Below are positions 1 through 13,680 of a stretch of 64,000 bases of DNA, in pieces. Positions within the stretch are counted from its first letter, which is position 1, and every line of letters starts with the position of its first letter. This DNA is from Ascaris suum (taxonomy: Eukaryota; Nematoda; Chromadorea; Rhabditida; Ascarididae): the NCBI GenBank assembly GCA_013433145.1, contig CM024169.1:9618817-9682816 (forward strand), in the 5' to 3' direction. Made by a program: the position numbers and the translations under genes. A model generated the notes under the pieces. That model was not told where the DNA came from, made no database searches, and saw nothing but the letters and a program-made list of their open reading frames with translations.

Positions 1-1192
1 TTCTGTGCTCACCTTAGCGTCATCACGCTTGCTTCAGACGTCAGTTTTCTCGTTCAACCTACGTAAAGCATGCGAAAAGAAGCCATCAAAAATATCTCAG
101 CGATTTACTCACGCAATTACCTAGAGCACAAATTTGTGTTTGGAAGGAGGCCCCCACGAAGGAGGGTCCTATCAAGTGGAAAGTTGAACCTCGAGTTCTC
201 AGAGACCCTCGCTATGGACGAGGGAGTTCCGGAAAGCGGGAACCCCCATAGGCAGAAGGCTGGAAAACGAACGGTTCTGTTATGAGACTTCAGATCGTTC
301 ATGCTATTGTACTGTATCGTTTTCGCGAGAAGCTGCAATAGGAACAATTTTCGAAGAGTTGCATTCTTGGCCTACCGTTGGTGACTCGTTTGCTAGAAAT
401 CACGAGTGAGGCCAAAAATGCATATTTTTACCTAACGCAGTTGCATGCTTTGTCAAATGCAGGTGCTAGCAAATTTTAGGAGGTGCATACATGGAAAGGG
501 GATTCGCTTCGTGGCTAGTGAGAGGGAACCGTAATAATGTTATGTCGTGTTGGAATATGGAAGTGTCGTGAAGGGCACTTTTCCATTGCAATTGATAGGA
601 AGTGAGGCGAAGAGCAATTTCTTTAATGACAGTGTGCGTCACGTTACCTTTCGCACTTCTCATTCCAGCACACCGTATCACGTAGTTTGCTCCCGTGTTC
701 TGTAACTTAATGAAGAATTTTCTTTTCAGCTTGTGACCGATGAACTCGCGCCTTTAGCATCTCTGATCAAAAGCACCGGAGCATCCGCGGATAGGATTGG
801 TTACAGCAGGTCCCTCATGCGGCGGGGGATTTTTTCATCGCGTAGGACCCCAAGGTCCAAAATTTATAATTCTTCATAATGCATCGCGGAGGGAGGGGGG
901 TGGGGGGAGGTGGCGGTGAACTTAGAACACTAGTACGAAACGCCTCTTTGATCGAGTGTATTTGCAACAATAAATGCTAAGTCATTAAATGATCACTAGG
1001 ATAAAATATTCCTATTCAAAATGATTGAGATACAACATAGAAATATTATCTGAATAACTCTTATGGTGATGGCAAAATTCTTAGTATCTCACGAACCTTA
1101 ACTGGATCGGCGGGAGTTGTTCCCGATCGTGCCGCAACTTCGTAGAGGATCACCATGGCAAGAATCGACCACGACCTGCAAACACATGCATT
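1..1192. other. 5' edge, no gene recognised
   Basis: I see no supported exon here. About 140-270 is relatively GC-rich, with short mirrored blocks, and resembles the GC-rich parts of the dispersed repeats elsewhere in the window. A purine-rich G tract lies near 886-912. The 3' UTR of the minus-strand gene ending at 1193 should extend into this stretch, but I found no clear minus-strand AATAAA. Confidence 0.4.
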
Positions 1193-4100
1193 TCATTGCA
1201 ATACATCATCGACGACACTTGTAGGAAGCACTTTCATCGAATGACCGATCGGCCAATGCCGTCGAAAAAAACTGAATATCTTCTTACAGCAATACCGTAA
1301 GTGCTTTCCCATCATATCATGCTGACTAATGCTATACATGAGCTGGGGTGTCTGCAAATATTGAAAAATTTGAAATCCAAAAATCAGGTAAACTAACCAA
1401 ATAACGGCAATATATTCAAATCGATTTTCGAAGGGTGTTCCACATATAATGTACCATTCGAGAGGTTCATCGCCGATCTGCTCTGGGGCGAGTCCACCAG
1501 GCAGGCAGTGAAAGTCGAAATAGTTACCTTCGTGACCATAGGCACAGATATATTTTTGGCGCTCTAGCTTCTGCAAATAAAAAAATTACCACCGTCACAA
1601 GCCAATTTCCCTTTGGCACATGTTACCTCAGAAATACGGCCGAAAAAGCGATTCAACATGTCACCTCTCAGAAGTGATAAAAACATCATTGCATTCATGA
1701 CATCTGAAGAAGTTGTCTTCTGAAGAAGAGGTGATTTTCCCCGGTAAATGTCTGCAATAAATGAAACCGCATTACTTGAACAAGGAGAATGCGATCCTCC
1801 ATTTCACCAAGCAAGATGTTATGCAAACAGCGACATTCTCAAAACACTCATTTTATGACAAAAATACTGTATAGCCATCGTTTTCAAGTATTTATTCCAA
1901 GCAAGCACGAAATTTTCACATACGCACGCACCAGATGAAACGAGTTCGGTGCAAAGATAAACCTGACATGTTTAGACCATATGGCATGGAAAGAGGATGA
2001 TTTTCTCTTCTCACCACTTCCTTTTTCACACCCCACTCCATTTTTTTCATTCAACGGTTTCCAATTCTATGGTCAATATTTTTTTCTTTGCCCTGAACGA
2101 GTTTAAAGCTCGTTAGCGCTAAACATTACAAAACAACAAAGTACCTAAGAAACAAATAAAGTGGACGCTCTGCTAAGGCATTTGCTTAATTCTGCAAAGG
2201 ATCAAATGTAAAACGAAGGAACTCACCACTCCAGTGGGAGTGTCAAGCAGTTCGGTGATGTTGCACAATCCGATCGGTTGATGAAGTCCCTCCGCAACCA
2301 CGTTTTCCGGACGTACTATCATTATTAGCGTCATATAAAAGATGTAGTAAATGCACACAGCGCACGCTAGCTCATCGAACCAAAACCGTCGTTCACCTTA
2401 AAACACGTCTTGGGACATGACTGACGAAGCTGCAGGTCTAGGTGTCATTCATATATGACCCAGAGGCGTTGGGAATTACGGGAAACGACCTCCCGTTGAT
2501 GAATTCGCAATTTCAGTGCATTCAGGGCGAATAAAATATTAAAAGTATTGACTTGCTCATTTAAGGGTTATTCATAGCGACATAATCCCATCGTAAGAGT
2601 GAATGGAACTAAGCCTCGCTGACGTAGTACGGAGACTTATTCCTACGACATCCAAAGTTGTAACTTGGGTATGACGTTTCCCCTTAGAATTTTGATCCAT
2701 TACAGCTTAGATTTCACTTGATATGTGCTGCTTTAAGTTTTTTTTTGCATCAACTGCAACAAAAGCGCAACCTAATTATCAAACATCTTCGGCTGAGTCA
2801 GATACTCGCACTTCACCGCTGCAATGAAGGGAATGCTTTTAGTATAAAGGCTTACATTGCGGCGATAATCACAAAACGGTGAATAAACGCTGACAGGGTA
2901 CACTTATGCTCGTCGTAAAAATATATCGCCACAGAGATCCCATCATATACGATGGATTTTCCTCTTCATAGACAGCTACCATACTGTCGCGCTTACTATG
3001 AAGTTTGCCAAGCAACCCCGCCTTTTCGCTTTCGTCCTGTCAAAAGCAATCCTCTAATAAGAGATTGAAAATATTCTTTTGCTCCGTCACATGTTGAAAG
3101 CGTTATACGATACCGACTCAGTTAAATAAGCGAAATGAATTGTAAACCTTGTGGACGCGCTTCTCTGTCGTTGTTGTGCCTATCTGCGATGATCGCAATT
3201 ACGGCGTACGTGGCAAGCAGAATGAGCGTTACAACGCCTGAGGAAATCTGCAAATCACCTTTTCGCATTGAAGTTAGGCATTCCACGCCGCAAGTTTTTA
3301 TTTTACTCGGATGACGCTGCCCTACATCTACTGCAACATTATAAATGCTTAGATAGATCTCTCACAAGTAAATCAACCGAACGATTCAATAGCAAACGGC
3401 AACTTCAATCTACCAATCGAAGACCAACTACGTACATCTTGAGCGTTGTGTAATAATCTCACAGGCTTCAGAGAATATTCTGCAAGAAACCGCCTACGCG
3501 AGCATTATTTCAGCCTGCGCTCATTCCAACTGAACATTTCCAACAGTTCAAATGTTTTTAATTTTAACTGTAACGCAAAGACTGTTATACAATCTCATCT
3601 TCATCTCAAAGCAAGAGCAAATTTCCGAAGAACGTTAAAATTCGCATTAATTTATTTAGATGTCTAGAGAAGAAAATATTGTTAGTTAATGCTGCCAACA
3701 TAAATCGCATTCATTTCTAATACTGATTAATATTCACATGCAGCAAAATCCAAGCAAGGAAAGTTAAGGAAATTTTCTCTTACTTCAAGGATGTCGCGCA
3801 ATGGATGCAAAATAGCGACAAAGCTGGCACCACAAAGACACAATCCGAGAATGGCGGCCACAAATACGCATACGAATTCGCGAACAAATCTGAAAATAAC
3901 ATAAGATTAGTTAAGTATTTGAGAAGTTCATTGAGAAATTTATAAATGCAAAGCAGCACATCATTCTATATGAGACAAAAACTCTCCTTAATACTTCCAT
4001 ATTTTTTACTAGGAGGATTTTGAATATAGAGTACTGCCTCTCAATATAATTTTATCGGAAGAAACTCCAAAACTGAACGCATGAAACTTTTACATGACGA

Positions 4101-7100
4101 TAATAAACTACGAATGCTCCATTTTCACACCACCTCGTTTCTGCATTCATTCTCTTCTCCATTCAAACTGATATTACTGACCGCAGTTCATATATCAAGC
4201 AAGATGATAGGAAAAAAGAGCTGAAGAATTGGTTGCGAACAAATATTCTTGCAACTTACAGTCTCCAATCGTATTTTTGAGGAAGGAAGAAGCGTCTCAG
4301 AATGTGCAAAACCCAAGTGAACGAACATCCTGTGCACGCATCGAAGAACAACATGCTCCATGGCACCGAGTAAATCCTTCAAAATTAGTTGCGACAAATA
4401 CTAACGACGGAGTAAACATCCCTCACCTCTATTCTGGTCACTAGCCGATCAAAATTTTACCATGGAAAACGCGAAGTACTTCTCCCATCGTCAAATGACT
4501 AGGCCTCCAGCTTCGCAATCCGTTCAAAAAATCCCTGACATTTAAGAAAAAGGAAAAAGTCGTATACTGCAAGTATACATTAGAGACAACATCATAACAC
4601 ATCAAAGTTGCAGTTTGTTTTCAAATATATCTTAAGGTCGCTAAAAGAAAGCATTTCTCGGTGCCTAGAAATCCGCATCCTAAAAAACAAACTTCTCGAA
4701 TGCTCAGTGAGCGGGGAATCCATAAAAGAGATTTAAATTCAAAAAAAAAGCATACACAGTTCTCAAGTTAAGAGATTTGCTGTACAGCCCGGCCAGGAAT
4801 TCAGAACCACTTGCGTGGCCTCATCGGCTGCCGCGAGAAGACGACAACGTAAATATCGCGGTCTTTGCACTAATGCAAACGCAAACTTGTCTCAGATGTT
4901 CGCATTCATTCTTCCCATCCCTGGCTGCACTATACTGTAAGTATTTACTACCAAAATAGAAAAGTTTACTTACCTGTCTGTCATAGACGGATCACTGTCA
5001 TGCCACTGCCACCACAACAACTTCACACCTATCACTTGCAAAGGAAAACTGATAACGACCACTAGAAGTCCAACTGCCGGTCCTTCTGCCCAAAGTGGCA
5101 GGCGCAATCTGCAATCACTAGTTACCTATCCAATAAACAGTATATCATAAATGACGTTCTTCCAAGTACGCATCTTCTTGATGCGTGCAGCATAGCTGCA
5201 AGTAAACTTGGCTCGAGGGCTTCCAGAGGACACGTTAGAGGACCTGTAATCTCAATAGCAACACTACTCTTCAAGGCTCGGATGAGCGTCAGCATTCGGA
5301 GACCCACGAACCCAATTTCATAATGACCAAGCAACCCAATTCGGGAATCGAGAAATGAATAAACATGCAATCGACAATTCTCGTTGAATATTTCATGAGA
5401 ATTTTTTTTAAATTTCTGATAAAAGTTTTTCAAATTCACTCGCTTTCATAAGAATCACATGACATGTACCGAAATTTCACTGAGACGACTCTTCATTTAA
5501 TAGCTTTTTGGCAGATTGCTAAAAAGTTTAACGGATATTTGCAAACACCGTTTTCTTCGACTTTTTGGCAGTCTATCACAAAACTATTAAATGAAGAGCT
5601 CATTCCTGAATATTTACCTTCGGGCCATCACGTAGCTGCTATAGAGGAGCATTTGATATATGCCGAAAATAGCATAAAGCGGGGTGCGCATACCACAGAA
5701 TGTCAGCACTCCCTGTGCGTGCCAGAATAAATCCAACTTTTCGTTCCAGAATCGAATGCTTTCGCTGAATAATGCAACAATGGTGATTCCAATCCACGTG
5801 TATAGATATCGGCCACCGTGACGGTATGCTGAAATGACCAATATGTCTGGATAAGCTTGAAAACAAATTCCAAGAATGACGGTTTTGATTGCACATAAGA
5901 CAAATGTGAACATAAATGCAGCTGTCATAAATAAGGTAAGGAAGAAAACCTTCTGCAATCATTAAAATGCCATACTCACAAGCAACCTTCACATACGCGC
6001 CTTTAAACTGGTTTAATGAGTAGGGCAAACAATCTATAAGTAGGATCGTTAAGCAGTGGAGATTAAGACCATTAATTCTGCCAATAAAGACGCCCATAAT
6101 ACATCAATAAATTCTCTATATATTTACCGCACATCATCTGTTGAAACTTATCTTCCAAAAAAAGTGAAAAAGGAACTGCGAAAAAAATTATAGAATTAAG
6201 AGAGGAGGGAAGGCCGAGGCGTTTGTAAATCAAACAACTTGAAGCTTCTGTTTCGACTTTTCAGCTTTACTTAAAAATGTCCATTTCCAGATTAGATTTC
6301 AGGAGTGCTCACCGTCCCTTTTTGCTCAAAGTTATTCGTGCCCCACACCACTTCTTCAAAAACCAAGAAAATAAAAAATAAAATTGTTGCAACAACTCAA
6401 CTCTTTTCGAAAAGTGATGATGATTTAAAAGTATGACATTTTCAGCTATGAAGAAATTATAAGTTACAATCAGCGCTACTGCAGTGGATCACTTTTCTGC
6501 AAGAAAACGAACGATATTCCATTCTTCCCATTAAAAAAACGATTCCCACCCGGGAACTGAAACCATTTTCTCTCGAATTCTTGCATCTCCAACAGCTATT
6601 ACTAACGCTGATTTCGAATTCCAATGATGGTTAGTAAATCAGCTGACACCAAAGTTTTTGAATTCTTGAAAAAATTCCAACTCTAGCAACGTGAACAGTG
6701 ATATGCCAACACATACCATGACAGAACGTAAGGATGCAGAGGAGAGAAAAGATCACTTCCGCGGCAAGAAAACTCGGATGGTTGGCGATAAGTTTCCTCG
6801 GATCCTGAGCCTTGCACCACCAATCTGCTATCTGAAATACTCAGTGATGCTCTTTTCGCTAGCCGATAACACCACTGAAAGTGATGACTTCCACAACGAG
6901 GTAAGTGGAACTGGATGCAAATAGTTATACCAGGATTCGAATATAATTCGTGCAGACTGACCCAAATTTGCCAAAAATTTCGTCAGGCGGAGGTGCAACT
7001 GTAAATTAATTGCGCATCAAGGATCAGTCTTCTTGCCACTTTCACTCTCCCGCATTAACATGTTATCAATGCAGCGGAAAATGCTTTACTCTTTCGAACT

Positions 7101-8274
7101 ATGGCTGTCGCGAGATCGTTTCTTTTGAATTATCGATGCCTCGACAATGTAACCCCTATCACTCTAAAATGTGTTATGCCACTTTCTTCACAAAAATTTG
7201 TTTTCGTTAATGCGACATTTCGCAAATGTACTTTGTCTTCGTTACTGACATAAGTTGACAACGACTATTTTCCCAAATGGCTCACCTCCGCTTCATCGTA
7301 ATCGTCGAAGAAAGATTTTCGCATCTTGCAAGTTATATATATTGCAACTATATTCTGCTAAAATTTTAATCAGACGATTCATCCTTCCACCGAAAATATT
7401 CAGAAACTTAACAGCGTTGAGAGTTTCAAATTTTATAGAAGAGAGACACAATATTCACTACTGAATGTGAAAAAAATACTCAACCGCTTATAATAGGTAC
7501 GTAAAAACCAGATCACCGTGAAAGCTTCAACGAAGGGAAAATTTGGAGATTTGTGATAAGAACAGCTTAATGAAGCATCTTCGGACGGCGCATTTAATCC
7601 ACAAATACGCTATAAGAATTTAAAGTGGATCATACAGAGAGTAAACAACTGGAGCATTACGGAGGAACTGCACCATATGCGCTTTTTCACTCCCTCTAAA
7701 CTGCTTCATAACTTTGCAATTAATAATAAACATGCGAAATAATATCTCCGCATTTTAATAACCCTTGCATTCATCCAAAAAAAGCCTATTTCTTCGCAGC
7801 CGAATATGCTAAAAACGAAAAGTCGACCAATGCGCAATGCATGCAAATTTTTTCCTTAACTCTTCGCCGTTGACGGATCAATGTGGAATATGTTACAGAC
7901 GATCCAACCACAATCACCGCAAAATGGATTATATCATCAAATTTTCCAACTCTACTTCCAGTAGTTTCTGAGCGTTGAAATTATCTAAGAGACTCACGGA
8001 TGAATGCATAAACGTATATACGCATGAGCATCACGTTGCTATGACGCACTTTTGCATAAGAAACGTATATGCACAGATTTCAAGCAGAAAGGACGTCAAC
8101 GGCACGAAGCACATTGTGGATTGCAATCGAGAAATATATGAAGAAAATAGGTGAAGATGTGATAATACTCACTCTTACAATGTCGACCGCTATTGATGTT
8201 ATGGACAATCTTGTAGCCTCAGATACCTCGAAAGGAAGGTTACTGAAGACGTATTTGTCCAGAAGATAGTCCAT
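1193..8274 (-). CDS. Multi-pass membrane protein of unknown function, 7 exons
   Basis: Exons, minus strand: 8274-8179, 5952-5618, 5108-4974, 3889-3784, 3247-3148, 2396-2227, 1570-1193 (stop). All junctions are phase-consistent (0,2,2,0,1,0) with GT donors and TTGCAG, TTTCAG or TTTAAG acceptors, giving about 439 residues. I see about eight hydrophobic segments, near residues 35-60, 80-100, 112-140, 153-177, 193-215, 228-245, 267-287 and 362-382. Notable motifs are HGGRYLYTWIGI, WWQWHDSDPSMTDR, RFWFDELACAV and HEGNYFDFHCLPGG. The start ATG (MDYLLDKYVF) lies 32 bp inside a TTTTAG acceptor at 8307. The first exon is less certain than the other six because it joins across 2.2 kb on phase alone. 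I do not recognise the family. The many conserved-looking Trp, His and Asp residues in loops suggest a polytopic protein with a defined function, but no catalytic motif is evident. Confidence 0.75.
5953..8178 (-). other. First intron of the membrane-protein gene
   Basis: This is a 2.2 kb AT-rich intron bounded by GTAAGA and TTGCAG on the minus strand. On the plus strand, 7010-7207 is a cysteine-rich open frame with a Ly6-like opening (see findings). I see nothing else convincing. Confidence 0.5.
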
Positions 8275-8305
8275 TTCGAGTTTTGAAGCAAAAAGAATAT
8301 ACAAA

Positions 8306-8308
8306 CCT
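8306..8308 (-). promoter_or_regulatory. Candidate trans-splice acceptor upstream of membrane-protein gene
   Basis: On the minus strand the sequence reads CACACTTTTAG and then GTTTGTATATTC, 32 bp before the chosen ATG at 8274. A TTTTAG site with no matching upstream donor or coding exon is what a nematode spliced-leader acceptor looks like. It could instead be an ordinary cis acceptor for an unseen 5' UTR exon. Confidence 0.35.
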
Positions 8309-9359
8309 AAAAGTGTGATGGAATTAGACAGTCGTAGCCAAGCGACCAGACAGTACCACCGAAGATGTTCAATAAAAAATATAACGCCACTACGTCACGC
8401 GCATTATAAGATAATGAAGGCTTCTATTCGTACAACATATTGTTTTTACCACGGCTCTAGATTCTGCATTAAACCAGGCTTCGGTGACGATCAGCCTTGG
8501 GACCAGAGACCGAAACCGGGTTTAGCCCACAACGATATGGGGAATGGTTAAATCTGGTCCCACTGGTATACGTCACCAGCGGTGTTACTTGCCCAGACCT
8601 TTTCTCTACTCCAAAGTTTCAACGGGCTAATATTAGAATAATTTATTTAAACAACAATTACGTGGGAATGATAAAAAGCTCGTTAATAAATAACAAGAAA
8701 AAGATGAAAATAATGCGTGAATTTTTACGCGCGTCCGTATCAACACATAACAAAAACTCAACAACTGCTATTGCAGCCATGAACACATGAAAGTGCATTG
8801 AATGAACTCTCCTCCAAAATGCCGTTAAGAAAAAATGGCTATGCCGAAGAGGGGAGGGAAGGCGGCACTTAGCTTGGTTACAACCAGAGTGAGGGCGACA
8901 CACTGAAACCACAATGAAATCGTGAAGACATAGTTAGGTAAACAAGCGGTTCGTCACCACATACGCCCCTCACTGTTTGCATTCACGTTTAATGCTGTGG
9001 AAACATTCGGCGCTGATTTGGAGGGTTACCAACTGAGTACGACTAGCTCCATTCCACCACGCATGCAACCTCGCGCAACTCACCACTCTCCCTTCCCAAA
9101 AGTTACCCGACCCATTTCGCTCGTACAGCAGGATACCTCCTTCATTGTGCGATGCGCATGACGCACGAAAAAATACGTCAACTCTGAATTTCTCTTTTCG
9201 CGCTCAAAATTACATTCGGTTTGAGAATAGACTTTGCCTATTGCAACGGACTATCGAAATTTTGATCCTATCAGTGATTGGTGTCAACCTTTGTCCCTGT
9301 AAATTCAGAAGAGGGCAAACACGTTGAAATGATCCACTAATTTTGGAGCATTGAATCCA

Positions 9360-10110
9360 GCGCTCAAAAAATTCCACACCTCCGCTGGGTTTCCTGGGAC
9401 GGGTCCTCACGCGGTGGCACAAGGACACCGCGGGTTTTCTCGTCGCTATGCGAGGTGTTAAAAAAGGGATGTTGCCTTTGCGAGCTAGAGAAAATTCTTC
9501 ATTGGGTCGCAGTGGCATGAGGTGATGAAGGAAACTTCATAAGGCAGTATGTTGGAACGAAATACGCTGAAACGGAACGTGACCTACGGGAGTTACTAGA
9601 GGAACAACAGGTTATTGCAAAAGAGGATACGGAGATATAATGGTGATGATCAGAGAACATGATGGAAAACGAGAGAGAGTGAAGCTGAACGAGATCAGCA
9701 TTGACATCTTATAAAGAAATTCACAAATGCAGTCAAATAATGAATGCATAAGAGTCTGATTGTTTTTCCACTGGAACGCTGAAGATGTAAAAGAAATCAG
9801 GTCATGCCACACCTGTGCTTTCTTTCTAACTACATCATTTCATTGAGAAAGCACTGAGGAATGGGAAATTGCAAATGGAACCATCATATACGAAGACAAC
9901 GGCGACGCGAAAGACGCGTCAAATTATGTGCCTATGTCACAGCTGTCAAAATTCTCTGAACTTTGCGTCAGCGCACAATTTTATGTTGCAATATACCCGA
10001 AAATGCCGCATTTTCATTATGCCTGTCGCACGAATCTTCCATGCAGACTCACTTAATCGAAATCACAGGTGAAATAAGTCTCGCGAAGGTCATTCAACCT
10101 CATATGCAGA
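9360..10110 (+). repeat. Dispersed repeat family A, copy 1
   Basis: The core, about 9890-10110, is close to identical to 42248-42465. Shared blocks include GCGTCAGCGCACAATTTTAT, GAAAATGCCGCATTT and GTGAAATAAGTCTCGC. Similarity extends leftward more weakly: AGCTGAACGAG followed by a CGACAT-like block and AAGAAACTC/AAGAAATTC, and a GC-rich segment near 9370-9440 that resembles 41800-41890. Open frames through the core are not conserved as protein between the copies, so this looks like a non-autonomous or non-coding interspersed element. I found no clear terminal inverted repeats or target-site duplication. Confidence 0.75.
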
Positions 10111-11307
10111 AAATTTACAACATCGTCAAGCCACGCAAAAGTCCTTATTATAATGCCGCGAATGGCAGAAATCGTCGGCCTGTTGAAGTTATTTTGATTT
10201 TTCCAAGGGTCGAAGGTCAAATTGCCTCTTCTCGTATTTCTTCAGAGAGCATCTGCACGTTGAATTGCTTACGGAGAATGAAGGATGACCATTCTTCATA
10301 TACCACGTCGCGTATTTTACATGCTTCGTCATTCGTACGCATATATCTGCTCCATAACAACTGCATCATGCTTGTTGACCCGTTTGCCTGTCTGTCTATC
10401 CGTCTCCGACTTGGATTATGTGCGTACTAAAGAAGCACCCAGGCGGTCGACTTACACAATTCGTTGTCATGCCAGCTAAATGTGCATACTTTATAATATT
10501 TCAGTTGCGTGCCTTCGCAGATAGTTCCTGACCAACCACTTCTACCAAATTTGCGTATGTGAACGCCTTCATAAGCTGCCATCACCTTTGAATGGTCTGT
10601 TTGCGAAACTGCAGAAATATTGAAAAGAAATACTCCGATGTTAATTTATTCATTTACTTTCTCATCACCTGAGTGCCTCTCAACACAGCTTCACTGAACA
10701 TTCGAAATAGTTTCCGGTTGGTCGGACCATCGTGTCTTTAAGCACCATCTGTGCTTGTCATTATCTTGGTCAAACATAGCAGTTGCAGTTCTAAGGCTGC
10801 TATCGAGGTGTACTTCTTAAATCTAATTTTCTTCCTCCACCAACCACTTCTGCACATAGTCACATTATCATGCATTGCATCCACAAACACAACTTGTCAT
10901 CTGTACCGGCTGAAAGTCTACGCTTCATTTCTGCACAGAGTGAAGCTCTCTAACCAATTTTCTTATGAGTACGGGGTGAGGGTGAATGACTGGCGAAGAG
11001 GCTGCGAGGAGGAGTAATAGAAAACGAGTGCAACTGGTTTTTGTTGAAATATAGTTGATTTCACAGAAGGAGGAAGTCGAGCTGCGAACGAAACTTGCCA
11101 TTTGCAGTTTATTGATTTTAATTATTTCGATCGTCCTAAGTGAAGAGAGAAGGGACGCAGGCTGGTGCATATTTTACTAATAATTTGCAGTTATTCTTTT
11201 TTAAAACTTTTGGGTGTCTATAGGAAATATTCTGATTCAATAAGGGACATATATTGTGCTGTCTTGATTATTGTTGGACAGCACATTTTTATTAATGGAA
11301 ACTGACG

Positions 11308-11388
11308 TGAGGATTTGTTGGACAATACCTGAAGTGAGGCGGTATTAGACAACACCTGAACTGAGGCTTTGCTAGACAGTAGCTGAAG
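11308..11388 (+). repeat. Minisatellite, three 27-bp units
   Basis: Three head-to-tail units at 11308-11334, 11335-11361 and 11362-11388, each starting TGAGG and ending CTGAAG or CTGAAC, with about 70-80% identity between units. The unit length is a multiple of three, but each unit carries TGA in the otherwise open frame, so it is not a coding repeat as it stands. Confidence 0.7.
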
Positions 11389-12701
11389 TGATTAACTTGA
11401 TATTGCTTTGGAGTTGCACCTCGTATAACGGCCACCTTGCAATGAACGCTTGTACGGCTAGGAAGCAAAGTTATGATAAATAGTGTGCGTAAACGTGGCA
11501 GGTGAAAACTGGCAAATCTCCTTCATTGACCGGTGCAGAAATCGTGCGAGAAAGGGAAGAAGAGAGTGAGAGAGGAAGGACAAGGATAATAAAGAGAAGG
11601 AAGTTTTCGTATAAGCTCCCTCATGATTTCAGTCATCGTGTCTAACGATGAAGTTTATAATTTAAAAATCAGTTATCAGTGGTGATTGACAAATAAGCGC
11701 TAATTCATGTTATTATAGATGTTATTTCAATCAATATTTTAGTAGTAGTTTGTTTTCGTTTATTTGTGAGAAAAGAACTTCACAGTCGTTGCATTATTCT
11801 TCTATTAGTACTCCATATTGATCGTTCTTTGCTAAAGGAAAGCTGTATCATAAAAAATTAACTAAGTGGTCACTTATAGTCTAAAGTGTGTTAATCAAAA
11901 CACAAAATTTGGCAGCTCGTTGGCATTACTTTCTTGTACATCTTTTGGTTTAAATGGTTAGGGTTTCCGAGAATTTCAGTAGTTGTCGTTGAACGTCACG
12001 AAAAAACGACGAAAGAAATTCGAAAAGCATGGCGTTCATATTTCGAGATACGAGCGGTATTTTTTGGTATTTATTTAGCAGTGATCGGGCCTCAAATTCT
12101 TCTTTAATTTCTTCTTCTCTTTTTATACACTCAGAAACAATAGAAGTAATTTTCTAAACTGAAATGCAATGAACTTTTTCAATAAAACTTTTAGTTTATA
12201 ATTCAACAAAACGACTTTGGAGAAATTTATCACAGAACGTTAAATTGGAAAATTTTGCTCGGAAAGTTGAATTTCGTAATAATATTTGAATAAAACGAAT
12301 TGAATTATTGGGGTTCTTTAATGAGAAAAAAATCTTAGAAGACTATTAACGTGCAAAATAAAAATTTTCCTATATATTCATTTAAAACTTGTACTCAGAT
12401 GAGTTCGAATTATCTCATCATCGCTGTTCTTCGATCGATGGTTCCTATGGTTCAGTTGATTAAATGAGGAAAAGTAATGTGCTGAAACATTTAGCAAAAA
12501 ATAATAAGGACCGTTATGATCTACCTTGAATGCAACTCGGGTTTTAGGCATCTTAAAGCCTTAAGAATGGAAAGCGGTTCATAGATTTCTTTCTTTGATG
12601 CGAGGTTACTTTCTCATATCTTCTTTAGCAAATGCAATAAGAGTATGCTGCTTTTCGATCCGATTGAAAGATGCCGCTTTGTTAGATTTTGATGGCAAAA
12701 A

Positions 12702-12714
12702 GGGGGGGGGGGGG
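12702..12714 (+). repeat. Poly(G) tract, 13 bases
   Basis: An uninterrupted run of 13 G, preceded by five A. It is one of three long mono-G/C tracts in the window. Such tracts can fold into G-quadruplexes. Confidence 0.9.
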
Positions 12715-13680
12715 TGGTTGTGATGAGATGAAGAGAGGTTCTTTATACATCCAAAACACTGGAAGAAGTACTGAAGCAAAGATGTAAGTTTATTGGTCAG
12801 TAAACTTATACAGGTTAAAAATGAGATTACTTCTAACTTCTTTAAGTAAGGAACAAAACAGTTGAGGAATAACCACAGACGACGCGTAAAATTTTTCTAA
12901 CTTCGGCTGGATAGGCAGAAATAAATTCAGCCAATTATCCCAGCCCTTCAGCATCTCAAAAAGTAGCATTGCTGTTGGTGGCATCCATCAGTGAACTGAG
13001 AAAGGATATTTGAATTTTGCCTATGGCATTATTGAATTCGTTTAAGCGGCTGAACGATCGGGCGAAAGGACGGATACGAGTTTAGGACCTCGTTATGATT
13101 CAATGGTCGACTCGATAAAAGATGCATTTACCTCCAGATTCCGACGGCAACGACGTAAGCAAAGCTCGTTTTGGTTATCGAAATTCCCACAAACTCGATG
13201 CGTCATTGGGCCAGGAAACGTTGTAAGTTCGGGATGCAGAGAACGGGGTGACCAAACCACGTATAGGAGGGGTTATATGCCCCAAAATATGGGGAAGGCA
13301 GATCCTGTTGGAGAGATGGGAGGAAAAACGACGAACTATGATGCGCTCAATGCAGCATGGATTGGGATACATTTGATCAGTAGAACGGTGCATGGTTTTT
13401 GCACAAATAATGCAGCGGAAAGAAGTTGCGATCGGACAGTAAGACAACTGAGTTTGGTTTCGATGCCAAATGCAATTCTTGCCCACGTCGAAGATTTCAT
13501 CCTTTCGTGATATAATGTGGGGCAGTGAAGCGTTTGATGAATTCATCATATTGGTGTAAGTAAGTGAGGCTCTTGTCGCCTTTTCGAGTCGTTAAGGTGC
13601 ATTAATTGCTAAGCAAAGTTAGTGTAAAGCATTAACGATATCTGCTAAAAGGTTTTGATTGGTTGAGACGTCAAAACTTT

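Noticed and set aside
5122..5439. 105-residue minus-strand open frame between membrane-protein exons
   Set aside because: It lies between a donor at 5618 and an acceptor at 5108 that join in perfect phase without it, so it is intron.
13103..13549. Overlapping open frames of 135 (plus) and 124 (minus) residues
   Set aside because: Both frames overlap in the same DNA, neither shows a domain, and the composition resembles interspersed repeat DNA rather than an exon.
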